Positions 8,400 to 18,061 of a DNA stretch of 64,000 bases are shown here, piece after piece. The stretch comes from Anaeromyxobacter paludicola. GTDB taxonomy: Bacteria; Myxococcota; Myxococcia; Myxococcales; Anaeromyxobacteraceae. How positions within the stretch are numbered: the stretch's first letter is position 1; each line of letters opens with the position of its first letter. The stretch spans positions 2,852,001 to 2,916,000 of the forward strand of contig NZ_AP025592.1 in NCBI RefSeq assembly GCF_023169965.1, read 5' to 3'. Both the position numbers and the translations under genes were made by a program. A model generated the notes under the pieces. That model was not told the DNA's origin, made no database searches, and worked only from the letters and a program-made list of their open reading frames with translations.

Positions 8400-9902
8400 A
8401 TGGCACAGTCGATCCTGAGGCGGGCGAGGCCCCTCATGCTCGCGCGCCTCGCCGGGGCGGCCCTCACCTTCGGGGCCCCGCTCGTGCTGGCGCGGGTGCT
8501 CCTGCCGGCCCAGTACGGCACGTTCAAGCAGGCCTGGCTGGTCATCAACACGCTCTACCTGGTGCTGCCGCTCGGGGTCACGCCGAGCCTCTACTACTTC
8601 GTCCCCCGGGAGCCGGCCGAGCGCGACCGGTACATCGCCCAGGCCCTCCTCGCGACCACCGCGGTGGGAGCGCTCGCCGCGCTGCTCGTGCTCCTGGCGC
8701 GCCCACTGCTGGAACTCCAGTTCCACAACCCGGAACTCGACCGCCACCTGCCGTGGGTGGCCGGCATCACCTTCCTGTACCTGGCCGGCACGTCGCTCGA
8801 CCACGCCTACAACAGCCTCTCCCGGATCGGCGCGGCGGCGGCGGTGCGCGTCGCCACCGAGGGGGCGCGGGCGGCGGCCATGATCGGGGGCGCCCTCGCG
8901 ACCCGGTCGCTCGAGGGGCTCTTCGCGGGCATCGCTCTCGCCCTCGGCCTGCGCGCCGCCGCGGCCTGGGCGCTGCTGGCGCGGGCCCACGGCCTGCGCG
9001 GCTCGCGCGCCGCGCTCAAGGCGCAGCTCGGCTACGCCCTCCCCTTCGGCGTCGCCTTCCTGGCGCTCATCCCGCAGCAGCAGTTCCACCAGTACGCGGT
9101 GGCCGCGAGCGTGAGCGCGGCCGCCTTCGCCGTGTACAGCGTCGGGTGCTTCCAGCTCCCCATCGTGGACGTGCTCTACACGCCGGTGTCGGAGGTGCTG
9201 CAGCTCGGGCTCGCCGAGGACGACCGCCAGGGCGGGCGCGGCGGGCTCGCGCTCTTCCACGAGGCGGTGGCGCGGCTCTCCTTCGCGTTCCTGCCCCTCA
9301 TGGGCGTGCTCTTCACTTGCGCGCCGGCCCTGATCGGCTTCCTCTTCACCGACCGTTACCTCGCGGCGGCGCCCATCTTCCGCATCTCGCTCGCCTCGGT
9401 GGCGCTCTCGGCGCTGCCGCTCGACGGCGTGATGCGGGCGCGGGCGCAGAACCGGTTCGTGCTGGCGGCGGCGCTCGTGAAGCTCGCCGCCACCGTGCCG
9501 CTGGTGCTCGCCGGGCTCCGGCTCCTCGGCCCGCCCGGCGCGATGGCCGGCTGGATCGCGGGCGAGGCGCTGGGGCGGCTGCTCCTCCTGCAGCGCACCG
9601 CGACGCTCTTCGGCGTGCCGCTCCTCCGCGCGCTGCCCCTCCGCGAGCTCTCGCGCTACGGCCTCGCCACCGCGCTCGCCACCCCGCCCGCCTGGCTGGC
9701 CCTGCACGCCGCGCCGACGCGCTTCACGGCGCTGGCCGTCTGCGGCCTCTGCTTCCTCGCGGCCTACCTGGGCGTCCTCTGGTGGATGGGCTGGCTTCCC
9801 GTGGGGCTCCCGCTCCGGCGGGGCTCGCTCGAGCCCTCGCCCACCGGGCAATCGGTAGAGCCCGCGGCCGACGGTCGCGTCCCGGGGCGGGCGGGGCTGT
9901 AA
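8400..9902 (+). CDS. Polysaccharide biosynthesis flippase (Wzx/MATE-like)
   Basis: 500 residues with about 12-14 predicted membrane helices and short loops, of the polysaccharide biosynthesis/MVF-type flippase superfamily ([25 protein letters not shown] pattern at residues about 25-50, written here in part). Such proteins flip lipid-linked oligosaccharides across the inner membrane. The ATG at 8400 fits the family start; no Shine-Dalgarno is visible. The Arg/Pro-rich last 30 residues are less conserved-looking. It stands alone between the oxidoreductase and rpoH with no adjacent polymerase or glycosyltransferases, so the exported glycan is unknown. Confidence 0.85.
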   Translation: MAQSILRRARPLMLARLAGAALTFGAPLVLARVLLPAQYGTFKQAWLVINTLYLVLPLGVTPSLYYFVPREPAERDRYIAQALLATTAVGALAALLVLLARPLLELQFHNPELDRHLPWVAGITFLYLAGTSLDHAYNSLSRIGAAAAVRVATEGARAAAMIGGALATRSLEGLFAGIALALGLRAAAAWALLARAHGLRGSRAALKAQLGYALPFGVAFLALIPQQQFHQYAVAASVSAAAFAVYSVGCFQLPIVDVLYTPVSEVLQLGLAEDDRQGGRGGLALFHEAVARLSFAFLPLMGVLFTCAPALIGFLFTDRYLAAAPIFRISLASVALSALPLDGVMRARAQNRFVLAAALVKLAATVPLVLAGLRLLGPPGAMAGWIAGEALGRLLLLQRTATLFGVPLLRALPLRELSRYGLATALATPPAWLALHAAPTRFTALAVCGLCFLAAYLGVLWWMGWLPVGLPLRRGSLEPSPTGQSVEPAADGRVPGRAGL

Positions 9903-10030
9903 TTGGTGCCGCAGCGGGCGCTGCAAGATCGCCCGGTCCAGTCCTCATCGGCGGGGTGCACGGCCCGGATCCGCCCATCCGGCGGGGCCCGCGCGCGGCG
10001 GCACGCGCATTGCTGACCTCCTGGCCCGCG

Positions 10031-10972
10031 ATGCCCAAGACCAAGGACGGAGCCCAGATGAAGAGCGTGCCGAGCGCCACCAACGCCACCTCTCTCGAGC
10101 TGTACCTCTCCGAGCTGAAGAACTTCCCGCTCCTCACGGTGGAGGAGGAGCAGCGGCTCGCCCGGCAGTACCGGGCGAGCGGCGACACCCGCGCGGCGCA
10201 CCACCTCGTGACCTCGAACCTCCGGTTCGTGGTGAAGGTGGCCTACGAGTACCGGTCGTACGGCCTCAAGATGTCCGACCTCATCCAGGAGGGGAACCTG
10301 GGGCTCATGAAGGCCGTGCAGAAGTTCGACCCCGACAAGGGGATCCGGCTCATCTCGTACGCGGTCTGGTGGATCCGCGCGTACATCCAGAACTACATCC
10401 TGCGCTCCTGGTCGCTCGTGAAGCTCGGGACCACGCAGGCCCAGCGGAAGCTCTTCTTCTCGCTCGCCCGGACCAAGCGCGAGCTCGACAAGCTCTCCTC
10501 CGAGCACGGGTTCGAGTCGGACGGCAACGACGCCGACAAGATCGCCCGCAAGCTGCGGGTGAAGACCACCGACGTGAAGGAGATGGAGCAGCGGATGGAG
10601 GGGCGCGACCTCTCGCTCGACGCCCCGATGGGCGACGGGGGCGGGTACGCCCACGTGGACATGCTGGTGGGCCACGGCGCGCCGCAGGACCACGCGCTCT
10701 CCGAGGCGCAGGAGGAGCGCCTGCTCTCCGGGAAGGTGAAGGAGGCGCTGCTGCGGCTCGACGAGCGCGAGCGGTACATCATCGAGAAGCGGCTCATGAC
10801 CGACAAGCCGGTCACGCTCTCGGAGCTCGGCGAGCACTTCGGCTTCTCGCGCGAGCGGGCCCGGCAGCTCGAGATCCGGGCGAAGGACAAGCTGCGCCGC
10901 GAGCTGCAGGCGCTGGCGGTCGAGATCGAGTGGCCGCTCGGCGCGCTGGCCGGCGAGGGCGCCGCGGCGTAG
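10031..10972 (+). CDS. rpoH: RNA polymerase sigma factor, RpoH (sigma-32) family
   Basis: 313 residues. Region 2 is clear ([20 protein letters not shown], then [15 protein letters not shown]). The segment [15 protein letters not shown] is an RpoH-box variant, which separates it from primary sigma factors. Region 4.2 is [20 protein letters not shown]. It directs RNA polymerase to heat-shock-type promoters. Start could be ATG 10031 or ATG 10058; the latter has GGACGGAG a few bases upstream. Myxococcota encode several RpoH-like factors, so which stress it serves is not knowable here. Ends before a strong hairpin at 11031. Confidence 0.9.
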   Translation: MPKTKDGAQMKSVPSATNATSLELYLSELKNFPLLTVEEEQRLARQYRASGDTRAAHHLVTSNLRFVVKVAYEYRSYGLKMSDLIQEGNLGLMKAVQKFDPDKGIRLISYAVWWIRAYIQNYILRSWSLVKLGTTQAQRKLFFSLARTKRELDKLSSEHGFESDGNDADKIARKLRVKTTDVKEMEQRMEGRDLSLDAPMGDGGGYAHVDMLVGHGAPQDHALSEAQEERLLSGKVKEALLRLDERERYIIEKRLMTDKPVTLSELGEHFGFSRERARQLEIRAKDKLRRELQALAVEIEWPLGALAGEGAAA

Positions 10973-11030
10973 GCGCGCAGGTCACGAGGCGCGCGGACCG
11001 CCGTTCCCCCGAGGCGGCGGCAGACGCGAG

Positions 11031-11065
11031 GAGGCCCGCCCCCCGATCGACGGGGGGCGGGCCTC
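11031..11065. terminator. Bidirectional hairpin terminator between rpoH and heparinase gene
   Basis: Perfect inverted repeat GAGGCCCGCCCCCC (11031-11044) and GGGGGGCGGGCCTC (11052-11065), extendable by one G-C pair to leave a 5-nt loop. It lies between convergent genes. There is no long T run on either side, so termination efficiency is uncertain. Confidence 0.7.
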
Positions 11066-11092
11066 TGTCCGTCCTGGAGGGGAGCGCGGGCG

Positions 11093-13672
11093 CTACGCGG
11101 CCCGCCGCTCGTCCTCGCGCTTCGCCTGCCGCTTGCGCCGGAGCGCGCCGAGGAGGCCGATGAGGGCGAGGAGCCCGGCCTCGGCCCCGGCGGAGCAGCC
11201 GCCGCTCGCGAGGGCGCCGCCGCTGCCGGCGGTGGAGCCGGCGGTCGAGGTGCCGGTGTCGGCGCCCCCGGCCGCGGCGCCGCCGGAGCTGGGGGTGCCG
11301 GTGGCGCCCGTGGCCGGGTCGGTCGGGCCGCCGGTGCTGGCGCCCGGGGGCGCCGCGAGCGCGGTGTTGACGAGCACGAGGTCGCCCTGGCGCGAGAAGG
11401 GCACCGCCTGGCCGAACCAGGTCACCGCCTGGGCGGCCGGCGCGCGCACCGTCACCTTGCCGAGCGCGTCGCCGGTGAGGGCGAGCGTGGCGCCGTTGAG
11501 CCCGTCCGCCTCGAGCACCGTCGAGGTGCCGTCCTGCTGGAGCACCGGGCCGGTCGCGTCCTCGAGGAGCGAGCCCGCGACCAGCAGGGCCCGCGAGAGC
11601 GCGCCGGCGTCGTACTCGGCCACGCCGGTGGTGCCGACGAGGTGGTAGCCGCCGGCGCGCCGCTCGCCCGCCGGCGAGGAGTTGAAGATGGCCGCGGCGA
11701 CGTGCGCCCCGTCGGTCACGGTGAGGCCGCCGTCGGCCTGGCTCTGGTCGAGCGCCGCCACCTGCTGCCGCCCCGCCCAGCTGCCGGTGGGCACGAGGGC
11801 GGTGAGGAAGGTGGCGTTCTGGGCCGGCGCGGCGGGGTGGATCGACGCCACCGAGACCTGGCCGGCCGGGTTGAGGTCGGAGATGTGCGCCGGCGCCTGG
11901 GTGAAGAAGTCCACGCCGAAGCCCTGCGGCGCGACCACCGCCACGCCGAGGAGCTGGCCGCCGGTGCCGGTGCCCTGGATCCAGCTCCCGTCCTGGCTGG
12001 CGCCGTTCATGAAGTGGGCGATGAAGTGGTAGTCGTGCGACAGGCTCGACTCGACGACGTCGCGGAGCACCACCCACTTGCGATCGAGGAAGAGCGCGTG
12101 GCGGTCCCAGCGGGTGAGCCCCATCGACGCCGGGTAGAGCTTCGCGCCGTCGCCCACCGCGTAGGCGAAGTGGCTGGTCGAGCCGTGGAACGAGATCTGC
12201 CCCTGCCGCTGCGAGAACCAGCCGTAGCGGGTGGAGCCGTCGCCGTTCGAGCGGACGCCGTCGCCGAGCTGGCCGGCGCCGTCCACGGTGAGGCTGTTGT
12301 GGTAGACGGTCTGGTTCGCCATCGGCGGGGGCGACGAGGGCTGGCCGATGTAGTAGCCGTCGGCCTCGGGGGCGAGCCAGCTGCCGTTGCCGTAGAGGTA
12401 GAAGCCGTTGTCGTCGGCGTGGTCGTGGCTGAAGTCGAGGTCCGGCAGGAGCGGGTCGCTCGCCGCGAGCCGCTGCCAGAAGCTCTTCCCGCCGTAGTCG
12501 CCGCACTTGAGGCCGAAGAGCAGCGCGCCCGGGTCCCAGCTCGAGCGGAAGACCACGCCGCCCATGTTCGGGCCGTACCAGTCGAGCGGCTGCGTGTGCA
12601 GGTCGGTCGTGGCGACGCTCGGATCCCAGTAGAGGAACTCGAAGATCTGGGCGTTCTGCTCGGGCGCGTAGGTGTTGCGCTTCGTGCCCGCGAGCCACCG
12701 GTCGGCGGCCGCCTGGGCGACGCCGTCGCCGTAGCGCGAGCCGGCGTAGCGCAGCGCGAAGAGCTGGTCGTCCTGGCCGAAGCCGAAGAAGTCGCCGTAG
12801 GCGAGGACGTAGGCGTTGGGCTGCTCGGGGAGCTGGTTCCAGGCGCGGTAGGCGCCGAGCCCCTTCACGATGCCCATCGCGGTGAGGTCCTCGTGGCCGG
12901 CGCGCTTGAGCGCGTCCACGAACGGCAGGTGCCAGAGGAGGCCGTAGGCGAGGTAGCTCGGCCCCTCGTGCCAGGCGCCGTCGGTCATCGGGTCGGTGAC
13001 CGCCGCGATGTGCTGGGCGTTGGCGACCGCCTGGTTGCGCCAGGCGTCCACGGTGGCCTGGTCCCACTCGCCCTCGAGCGCCAGGGCGGCGAGGCCGAAG
13101 GAGTCGGTGTTCACCCAGTTGTGGTTCTGGCCGTACTCGGCCGACCACCAGACGCCGTTCACCGCGTTCGCGTACTGCGCGGCGGCGTTGCGGGCGATCA
13201 CCTGCTGGACCGTGGTCCGCTCGGACGCGGTCAGGTTCGGGTAGAGGAGGTCGTAGGCGATCGCCACGCCGGTCAGCAGGTGGCCGAGCATGAGGTCCTG
13301 CGAGCCGTCGAGGTCCAGGTTGCCCCACGAGGCGGCGGACATCAGCCAGTCGTGCGCGAGCTGGAAGTACTGCGAGCCGCCGTCGATCTGCCACAGGAAG
13401 GCGAAGACCTCGAGCGCGTTGCCGATGTCGCGCCGGTCGCCGACGTTGAAGGTGCGGCCGGTGTTCCAGGTGACCGTCCCGTCCGAGGCGATGTTCGTGC
13501 CGACGAACTGATCGACGCCGTTCTTGAGGCCGGTGTAGACCACCTGGTGCGTGCTCTTCGCCTGCTGCTGCAGGCGGGCGACGTCGCCGGGCCCGAAGAA
13601 CAGGCGCGGGTGGGTGGCGGCGGAGGCGGCGAGCGGGCAGAGCAGCGCGAGGATGAGGGCCGTCTTCTTCAC
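11093..13672 (-). CDS. Heparinase II/III-like polysaccharide lyase with MYXO-CTERM tail
   Basis: 859 residues from a GTG preceded by AGGAG; longer upstream reading is rejected because a clean signal peptide (KKTALILALLCPLAASA) starts here. Residues about 30-400 form an alpha-helical toroid-like region; about 430-640 is a heparinase II/III-like beta domain with FSHDHADDNGFYLYGNGSW and YHNSLTVDG. These folds cleave uronic-acid polysaccharides by beta-elimination; substrate unknown. The C-terminus is a Gly/Thr/Ser-rich stalk, then GGCSAG, a hydrophobic helix and RRKRQAKR: a MYXO-CTERM-type sorting signal, implying surface anchoring. A paralogue lies at 20824-23391. Confidence 0.85.
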   Translation of the reverse strand: MKKTALILALLCPLAASAATHPRLFFGPGDVARLQQQAKSTHQVVYTGLKNGVDQFVGTNIASDGTVTWNTGRTFNVGDRRDIGNALEVFAFLWQIDGGSQYFQLAHDWLMSAASWGNLDLDGSQDLMLGHLLTGVAIAYDLLYPNLTASERTTVQQVIARNAAAQYANAVNGVWWSAEYGQNHNWVNTDSFGLAALALEGEWDQATVDAWRNQAVANAQHIAAVTDPMTDGAWHEGPSYLAYGLLWHLPFVDALKRAGHEDLTAMGIVKGLGAYRAWNQLPEQPNAYVLAYGDFFGFGQDDQLFALRYAGSRYGDGVAQAAADRWLAGTKRNTYAPEQNAQIFEFLYWDPSVATTDLHTQPLDWYGPNMGGVVFRSSWDPGALLFGLKCGDYGGKSFWQRLAASDPLLPDLDFSHDHADDNGFYLYGNGSWLAPEADGYYIGQPSSPPPMANQTVYHNSLTVDGAGQLGDGVRSNGDGSTRYGWFSQRQGQISFHGSTSHFAYAVGDGAKLYPASMGLTRWDRHALFLDRKWVVLRDVVESSLSHDYHFIAHFMNGASQDGSWIQGTGTGGQLLGVAVVAPQGFGVDFFTQAPAHISDLNPAGQVSVASIHPAAPAQNATFLTALVPTGSWAGRQQVAALDQSQADGGLTVTDGAHVAAAIFNSSPAGERRAGGYHLVGTTGVAEYDAGALSRALLVAGSLLEDATGPVLQQDGTSTVLEADGLNGATLALTGDALGKVTVRAPAAQAVTWFGQAVPFSRQGDLVLVNTALAAPPGASTGGPTDPATGATGTPSSGGAAAGGADTGTSTAGSTAGSGGALASGGCSAGAEAGLLALIGLLGALRRKRQAKREDERRAA

Positions 13673-13909
13673 TGGGGCTCCTGGGTCGTGGGGCGCCCCG
13701 ATGGAGCGGTCATTTCGACGCTCGGCACCCCGGTCAGGTGGCCATGAGACACGGAGGCTGGGGGCTAGACACCAGCCGCCCAGGCGAGCGCTCCGGAGCG
13801 GCCCGGAATTCCTGGAATGAAGTGGAGGTGGGCGTCGCACCCACCGTCAGGGGATTGACGCCAGGTGGGAGATGCAGGCGGCTGGCGCACCCCCCCGGAA
13901 TGGGCTTGA

Positions 13910-15712
13910 ATGCCCGCTCACATGCGCGTCCCCGCCGAAGCCCAGCAGAGCCCCTTGCCCGCCGAGCCCAGGCGCGAGCTCACCCTGCGCGCCGTGCTCA
14001 CGGCCATGGCCGTCGCGGCCCTCATCGGCGCCTCGTATCCGTACGTGGTCCTCAAGATCGGCTACGGGCCCAACATCTCCGTGGTGAGCGCCTTCTTCGG
14101 CTACCTGGCGCTCGGGGTGATCGGCCTCGCCACCGGCGCGCGCGGCACGCGCTGGGAGAACAACCTCGTGCAGACCGCCGGCACCGCCGCCGGCCAGGCC
14201 GGCTTCATGTGCACGCTGCTCGCGGCCTTCGACATGCTGAACGCGAAGCCGGAGCTCGGCTTCTCGGTCCACCTCTCCACGCTGCAGATCTTCTCCTGGC
14301 TCACCGTGGCCGGGCTCCTCGGCGTGCTCCTCGCCGTGCCGCTGCGGCGCCACTACATCGACGAGGAGAACCTCCCCTTCGCCGACGGGACCGCGGCGGG
14401 CGAGACCATGCTGGTCCTCGACCTCGACCGGCGCGAGGCGGCGCACCGCGTCCGCGCGCTCGGGCTCGGCCTGCTCCTCTCGGCGCTGGTGGCCGTGGTC
14501 CGCGACCTCCACTGGAAGCTGAAGCTGGCCGGCGACCGCGTGCTGCAGCTGCTCCCCCTCATCCCGGGCGAGGTGGGCTTCGGGGCGCACGGCGCGGCGC
14601 TGCGGATGGGCTCCGAGGTCTCGCTCCTCTCCTTCGGCTCCGGCCTGCTGGTCGGCCTGCGCGTGACCCTGTCGATGGGGCTCGGGATGATCGTCGCCTG
14701 GGTGCTGGCGCCGCCGCTCCTCGTGGGCGCCGGCGTGGTCCCCGAGCAGACCTTCGCGGCGGTGCTCCGCTGGGTGATGTGGCCCGCGACCGGCCTCATG
14801 GTGTCGGGCGGCCTCACCGCGCTCGCGCTCAAGTGGAAGGTGGTGCTGCGCAGCTTCCAGGGGCTCTCGCGCAAGCAGCTCGCCGGCGCCCCGGAGGAGT
14901 TCCCGATGCGGCTGGTGGTCTGGGGCGCGCTCGGGCTCTCGGTGGCCCTGGCGGTCGTCCAGAAGATCTCGCTCGGCTTCCCCTTCTGGCTCACCGCGGT
15001 CTCGCTCCTGCTCTCGCTCCCGCTCATGCTGGTGGGGACGCGGGTGCTCGGCGAGACCAACTGGGCGCCCATCAGCGCCCTCGCCAACCTCATGCAGGCC
15101 GTCTTCGCCGCCATCGTCCCGGGCCACATCCCGGTGAACATGATCGGCTCGGGCATGAGCGGGACGGTGGCCGCCAACGGCGAGCACCTCATGCAGGACT
15201 ACCGCGCCGGCCAGATCGTCGGCGCCAACTACCGGCACCTCACCATCGTGCAGCTCCTGGCGGTGCCGGTCGGCTCGCTGGCGGTGGCGGTGGCCTACCC
15301 GGCCCTCCGCGCGCGCTACGGCGTGGGCGGCGACGGGCTCTCGTCCCCCATCTCGGTGAAGTGGGCCGGCTTCGCCGAGCTGCTCGCGAAGGGCTTCTCG
15401 ACCCTGCCGAAGGGCTGCCTCACCGCGCTCGCGGTGGCGCTCGCGCTCGGGGTGGTGCTGACGGTGCTCGAGGCCGACCCGCGCCGGCACCGCTACCTGC
15501 CGTCGCCCACCGCGGTGGGGCTCGGGATGCTGATCCCCGGCTACGCCGTGCTGCCGATGGTGCTCGGCGGCCTGGTGCAGGCGCTCTGGCGCCGCTTCTC
15601 GCCGAAGGGCGAGGAGAGCTACTGCACCCCGCTCGCGTCCGGCTTCATCGCCGGCGAGGCGCTGGTGGTGCTGCTGCTCTCGATCCTGGCGATGGCGGGC
15701 GTCGCGCTGTAG
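13910..15712 (+). CDS. OPT-family oligopeptide/metallophore transporter
   Basis: 600 residues with about 14-16 membrane helices. Matches the OPT superfamily pattern: ALIGASYPYVVLKIGYGPNISVVSAFFG (residues about 40-65, in part) and HIPVNMIGSGMSGTVAANG (about 405-425). OPT proteins are proton-coupled importers of small peptides, glutathione derivatives or metal-chelates. ATG 13910 and ATG 13922 are both possible. It is divergent from the first heparinase gene across about 237 bp. A structured repeat region follows the stop (15730-15867). Confidence 0.88.
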   Translation: MPAHMRVPAEAQQSPLPAEPRRELTLRAVLTAMAVAALIGASYPYVVLKIGYGPNISVVSAFFGYLALGVIGLATGARGTRWENNLVQTAGTAAGQAGFMCTLLAAFDMLNAKPELGFSVHLSTLQIFSWLTVAGLLGVLLAVPLRRHYIDEENLPFADGTAAGETMLVLDLDRREAAHRVRALGLGLLLSALVAVVRDLHWKLKLAGDRVLQLLPLIPGEVGFGAHGAALRMGSEVSLLSFGSGLLVGLRVTLSMGLGMIVAWVLAPPLLVGAGVVPEQTFAAVLRWVMWPATGLMVSGGLTALALKWKVVLRSFQGLSRKQLAGAPEEFPMRLVVWGALGLSVALAVVQKISLGFPFWLTAVSLLLSLPLMLVGTRVLGETNWAPISALANLMQAVFAAIVPGHIPVNMIGSGMSGTVAANGEHLMQDYRAGQIVGANYRHLTIVQLLAVPVGSLAVAVAYPALRARYGVGGDGLSSPISVKWAGFAELLAKGFSTLPKGCLTALAVALALGVVLTVLEADPRRHRYLPSPTAVGLGMLIPGYAVLPMVLGGLVQALWRRFSPKGEESYCTPLASGFIAGEALVVLLLSILAMAGVAL

Positions 15713-15729
15713 GCGCGGCGGGGGCGGCG

Positions 15730-15867
15730 GGAGGGGTCCCCGCGCAGCGGGGGAGGGCGGAGCCCTCCAGGGCGGGCGAGCTTCGCCGCAGGCGAAGCGT
15801 AAGGGACCCGCCGAGCGGAGGGTGGGGCCCCGACGGCTCCGCCGGCGGGGCGGGACAGCATGTCCCG
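15730..15867. repeat. Cluster of perfect hairpins, three with GCA loops
   Basis: Three perfect inverted repeats share a GCA triloop: CCCCGC/GCGGGG (15738-15752), GCTTCGCC/GGCGAAGC (15780-15798) and CGGGACA/TGTCCCG (15851-15867). GCCCT/AGGGC near 15763-15774 adds another. The first resembles the beta arm of the dispersed repeat family. The segment lies downstream of the OPT gene and may end its transcript. Confidence 0.65.
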
Positions 15868-15977
15868 TTAAAATCCGGAGGCGGCCCCGCCGTGCTGGCC
15901 GGGACCGCCTCGCGGTGGGGGAGACTGCCACTGCGACTGCGGCGGGGTGGGCTAGGCCCCGCGGAAGGGGTGGGACG

Positions 15978-16169
15978 TCACACGAACCTCACGTGGGGCG
16001 ACATCGCCCGCGCGAGCGGAGAGCGGGTGAGGATGAGCTTGGCGCGCTCGACGCGCTTCTCGCCGAAGCCGTCGGCGGCGTCGTAGGCGGCGCTCACGAG
16101 GTCACCGAGGGTGGTCACGAAGCGGCGCGGGGAGAGGCGGGGGGTACGCTTCCGGGTCGTCGTCTTCAT
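15978..16169 (-). CDS. Small conserved-looking basic protein
   Basis: 63 residues from the ATG at 16169, which has GGGCAGGG just upstream. Sequence begins MKTTTRKRTPRLSPRRFVTT, followed by a helix-rich part (LGDLVSAAYDAADGFGEKRV) and a basic C-terminus. The pattern recalls small uncharacterised myxobacterial proteins, but I cannot name a family. The basic N-terminus could suit nucleic-acid or membrane-surface binding; this is speculation. Divergent from queF. Confidence 0.5.
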   Translation of the reverse strand: MKTTTRKRTPRLSPRRFVTTLGDLVSAAYDAADGFGEKRVERAKLILTRSPLARAMSPHVRFV

Positions 16170-16346
16170 GCCCTGCCCTAAAGCAATCGGCTTGCCTACC
16201 ACCGCACCGACGGATTACGAGGGCTTGCCTCGCGGACTCCGACGCGCCGCGGCTGAACCCTGTAACTTTTCCGGTGTCCGGGCGGAAATACCGCCAGCCG
16301 GTACCCATTCGCGCTCCCCCCAGAGGGGATGATAGAAGGCCGCCCC

Positions 16347-16715
16347 ATGCCGACCAGCCCCTCCCGAGACCTTCAGACTTTCAAGAACCCGAAGCCGGAC
16401 CGCCCGTACGAGATCCGGATGGAGTGCCCGGAGTTCACCTGCGTCTGCCCGGTGACGGGGCAGCCCGACTTCGCCACCATCCGGCTCACCTACGTCCCGG
16501 CCGAGCTCTGCGTGGAGCTCAAGAGCCTGAAGCTCTACCTCTGGGCCTTCCGCGACGAGGGCACCTTCCACGAGGCGGTGACCAACCGGATCTGCGACGA
16601 CCTCGTGAAGCTGCTACAGCCGCGCTTCATGGAGGTGGTGGGCGACTTCGCCGTTCGCGGCGGCATCCACACCGTGGTGGTCGCGCGGCACGGGAAGCGT
16701 CCGGACGCGCTCTAG
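16347..16715 (+). CDS. queF: 7-cyano-7-deazaguanine reductase (queuosine pathway)
   Basis: 122 residues, the unimodular QueF type. It reduces preQ0 to preQ1 with NADPH, the step before tRNA insertion. Catalytic Cys34 and Asp41 are in [11 protein letters not shown], and the QueF signature [20 protein letters not shown] follows. ATG 16347 has AGAAGG seven bases upstream; the ATG at 16329 directly abuts GAGGGG and is less likely. I looked for a preQ1 riboswitch in the leader and saw none. Its last 102 bp overlap the convergent acyltransferase gene. Other queuosine genes are not adjacent, but gluQ lies at 35011. Confidence 0.95.
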   Translation: MPTSPSRDLQTFKNPKPDRPYEIRMECPEFTCVCPVTGQPDFATIRLTYVPAELCVELKSLKLYLWAFRDEGTFHEAVTNRICDDLVKLLQPRFMEVVGDFAVRGGIHTVVVARHGKRPDAL

Positions 16716-17750
16716 CCAGCGCCGGAGCGCCTGCGCCGGCTCCTCGACGAACCGGCGCGACACCTCCGCCATCAGCAGCGCCGCGCCCACGCCGGCGAGG
16801 ACCATCCCCGGCGACCAGCCCAGCTCGCGGTTCAGGAACGGCTGCTGCCAGAGGTAGAGGCCGAACGAGATCCGGCCGAGGTGGACCGCCGGCGCGGAGT
16901 TGAGCACCCGCCCGGCGAGCGCGGCGGGGTGGCCAGTGGCCCAGAGCAGCACCGCGCCGGCCGCCACCGCCTCCGCCTGGTACCCGAGCCAGAAGCGGTA
17001 GTCCCAGGCGAAGGCCCGGAACAGGAGCGGCGCGCCCAGGAAGAGGAAGGCCGCGGCGGCCGCCGCCACCGGCCCCCGCGAGAGGGCGCCGAGGACCGCC
17101 CTCCCCTTCCCCTCGGCCCGGGCGAGCGCGAAGACGCAGCCGAGCATGACGGCGTCGATCCGGGTGTGGAGCATGAACGCCATGGAGGGGCGAAGCCCCG
17201 GGGCGAGCCACCAGGTCCCGAGCCGGAGCAGCGGCGCGGCGAGGAAGAGCGCCAGCGCCACCCGGAGCGCCCGCCGGCGGCCGAGCAGGAGCAGCGCGGG
17301 CGGCCAGAGCAGGTAGAACTGCTCCTCGGCGGAGAGCGACCAGAGGTGGCCGAGCCACCAGTGGTCCGGCAGCCCCAGGTAGTCGGTCAGGAAGAAGAAG
17401 GCGCGCGAGAAGTACGGGAGCGGGATGTGCGCGGTGCCCGCCGCGGCCAGGACCGCCATGGCGGCGAGGAAGGCCCAGCAGGCGGGGAGGATCCGGAAGG
17501 CGCGCCGGAACCAGAACGCGCCGAGCCGGATCGTGCCGGTGCGATCCCGCTCGCGCTCGAGCAGCCCGGTGATGAGGAAGCCGCTCACCACGAAGAAGAC
17601 GGTGACCCCCATCGAGCCCGCGGCCCGGACGAGGTAGAGCCCGCGGACGGCCGCCACCGCGCCGATCGCCTCGGCCGCGTGCCCCGACACCACCAGCCCC
17701 GCCGAGAGGGCCCGCAGGCCGTCGAGCGACGGGATCCGCCCCTGCTGCAT
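16614..17750 (-). CDS. Acyltransferase-3 family membrane O-acyltransferase
   Basis: 378 residues with about ten membrane helices. Hallmarks of the OafA/YrhL-type acyltransferase 3 family are [20 protein letters not shown] with its histidine at the N-terminus, [16 protein letters not shown], and [16 protein letters not shown]. The family moves acetyl or other acyl groups onto exported sugars, LPS O-antigen or peptidoglycan. Start ATG 17750; longer upstream reading is repeat-derived. The C-terminal about 34 residues overlap queF antisense. Located among other surface-carbohydrate genes; acceptor unknown. Confidence 0.87.
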   Translation of the reverse strand: MQQGRIPSLDGLRALSAGLVVSGHAAEAIGAVAAVRGLYLVRAAGSMGVTVFFVVSGFLITGLLERERDRTGTIRLGAFWFRRAFRILPACWAFLAAMAVLAAAGTAHIPLPYFSRAFFFLTDYLGLPDHWWLGHLWSLSAEEQFYLLWPPALLLLGRRRALRVALALFLAAPLLRLGTWWLAPGLRPSMAFMLHTRIDAVMLGCVFALARAEGKGRAVLGALSRGPVAAAAAAFLFLGAPLLFRAFAWDYRFWLGYQAEAVAAGAVLLWATGHPAALAGRVLNSAPAVHLGRISFGLYLWQQPFLNRELGWSPGMVLAGVGAALLMAEVSRRFVEEPAQALRRWLERVRTLPVPRDHHGVDAAANGEVAHHLHEARL

Positions 17751-17864
17751 GTTCCACCCCGGCGAAAGCTCGGCATCCTGGTGTGCGTGCGGCAGCCCTC
17801 CGGTCGGAGCGCTGCCGCGCTGGAGCCCGAGCGTGCCCTCTGCCCCGAGGGGTCCGCGGGTCGC

Positions 17865-17996
17865 ACCTCCTCCCTCGCCCTCCCCCGCTCCGCGGGAGAG
17901 GGGAAGAGGGCCGCGCTCCGAGCTGAGAATCTGCCGAGGGGCGCTCCCTCCCCGCTCGGGCGGGGAGGGCTGGGGAGGGGCGGCCAGCGGTGGCCA
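17865..17996. repeat. Full-length bipartite palindromic repeat (inverted orientation)
   Basis: Beta arm first (CCCGC/GCGGG around 17884-17896), then about 50 bp of spacer, then alpha arm CCCTCCCCGC (17946-17955), loop TCGG, GCGGGGAGGG (17960-17969), ending GGGGCGGCCA. Read on the minus strand it aligns with the copy at 63037-63166, including TCTTCCCCTCTCCCGC next to the beta arm. It fills most of the 311-bp gap between the acyltransferase and the NHL lipoprotein; nothing else is seen in that gap. Confidence 0.75.
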
Positions 17997-18061
17997 GATC
18001 GAGAAGGGGGACGCCCAGGGGGTGATTGTCCCCCCGCCCCCCGGCCCCCACCCTTTCACCC

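Noticed and set aside
16200-16346. preQ1 riboswitch upstream of queF
   Set aside because: No preQ1-type hairpin with an A-rich tail or other recognisable preQ1 motif could be found in the leader.
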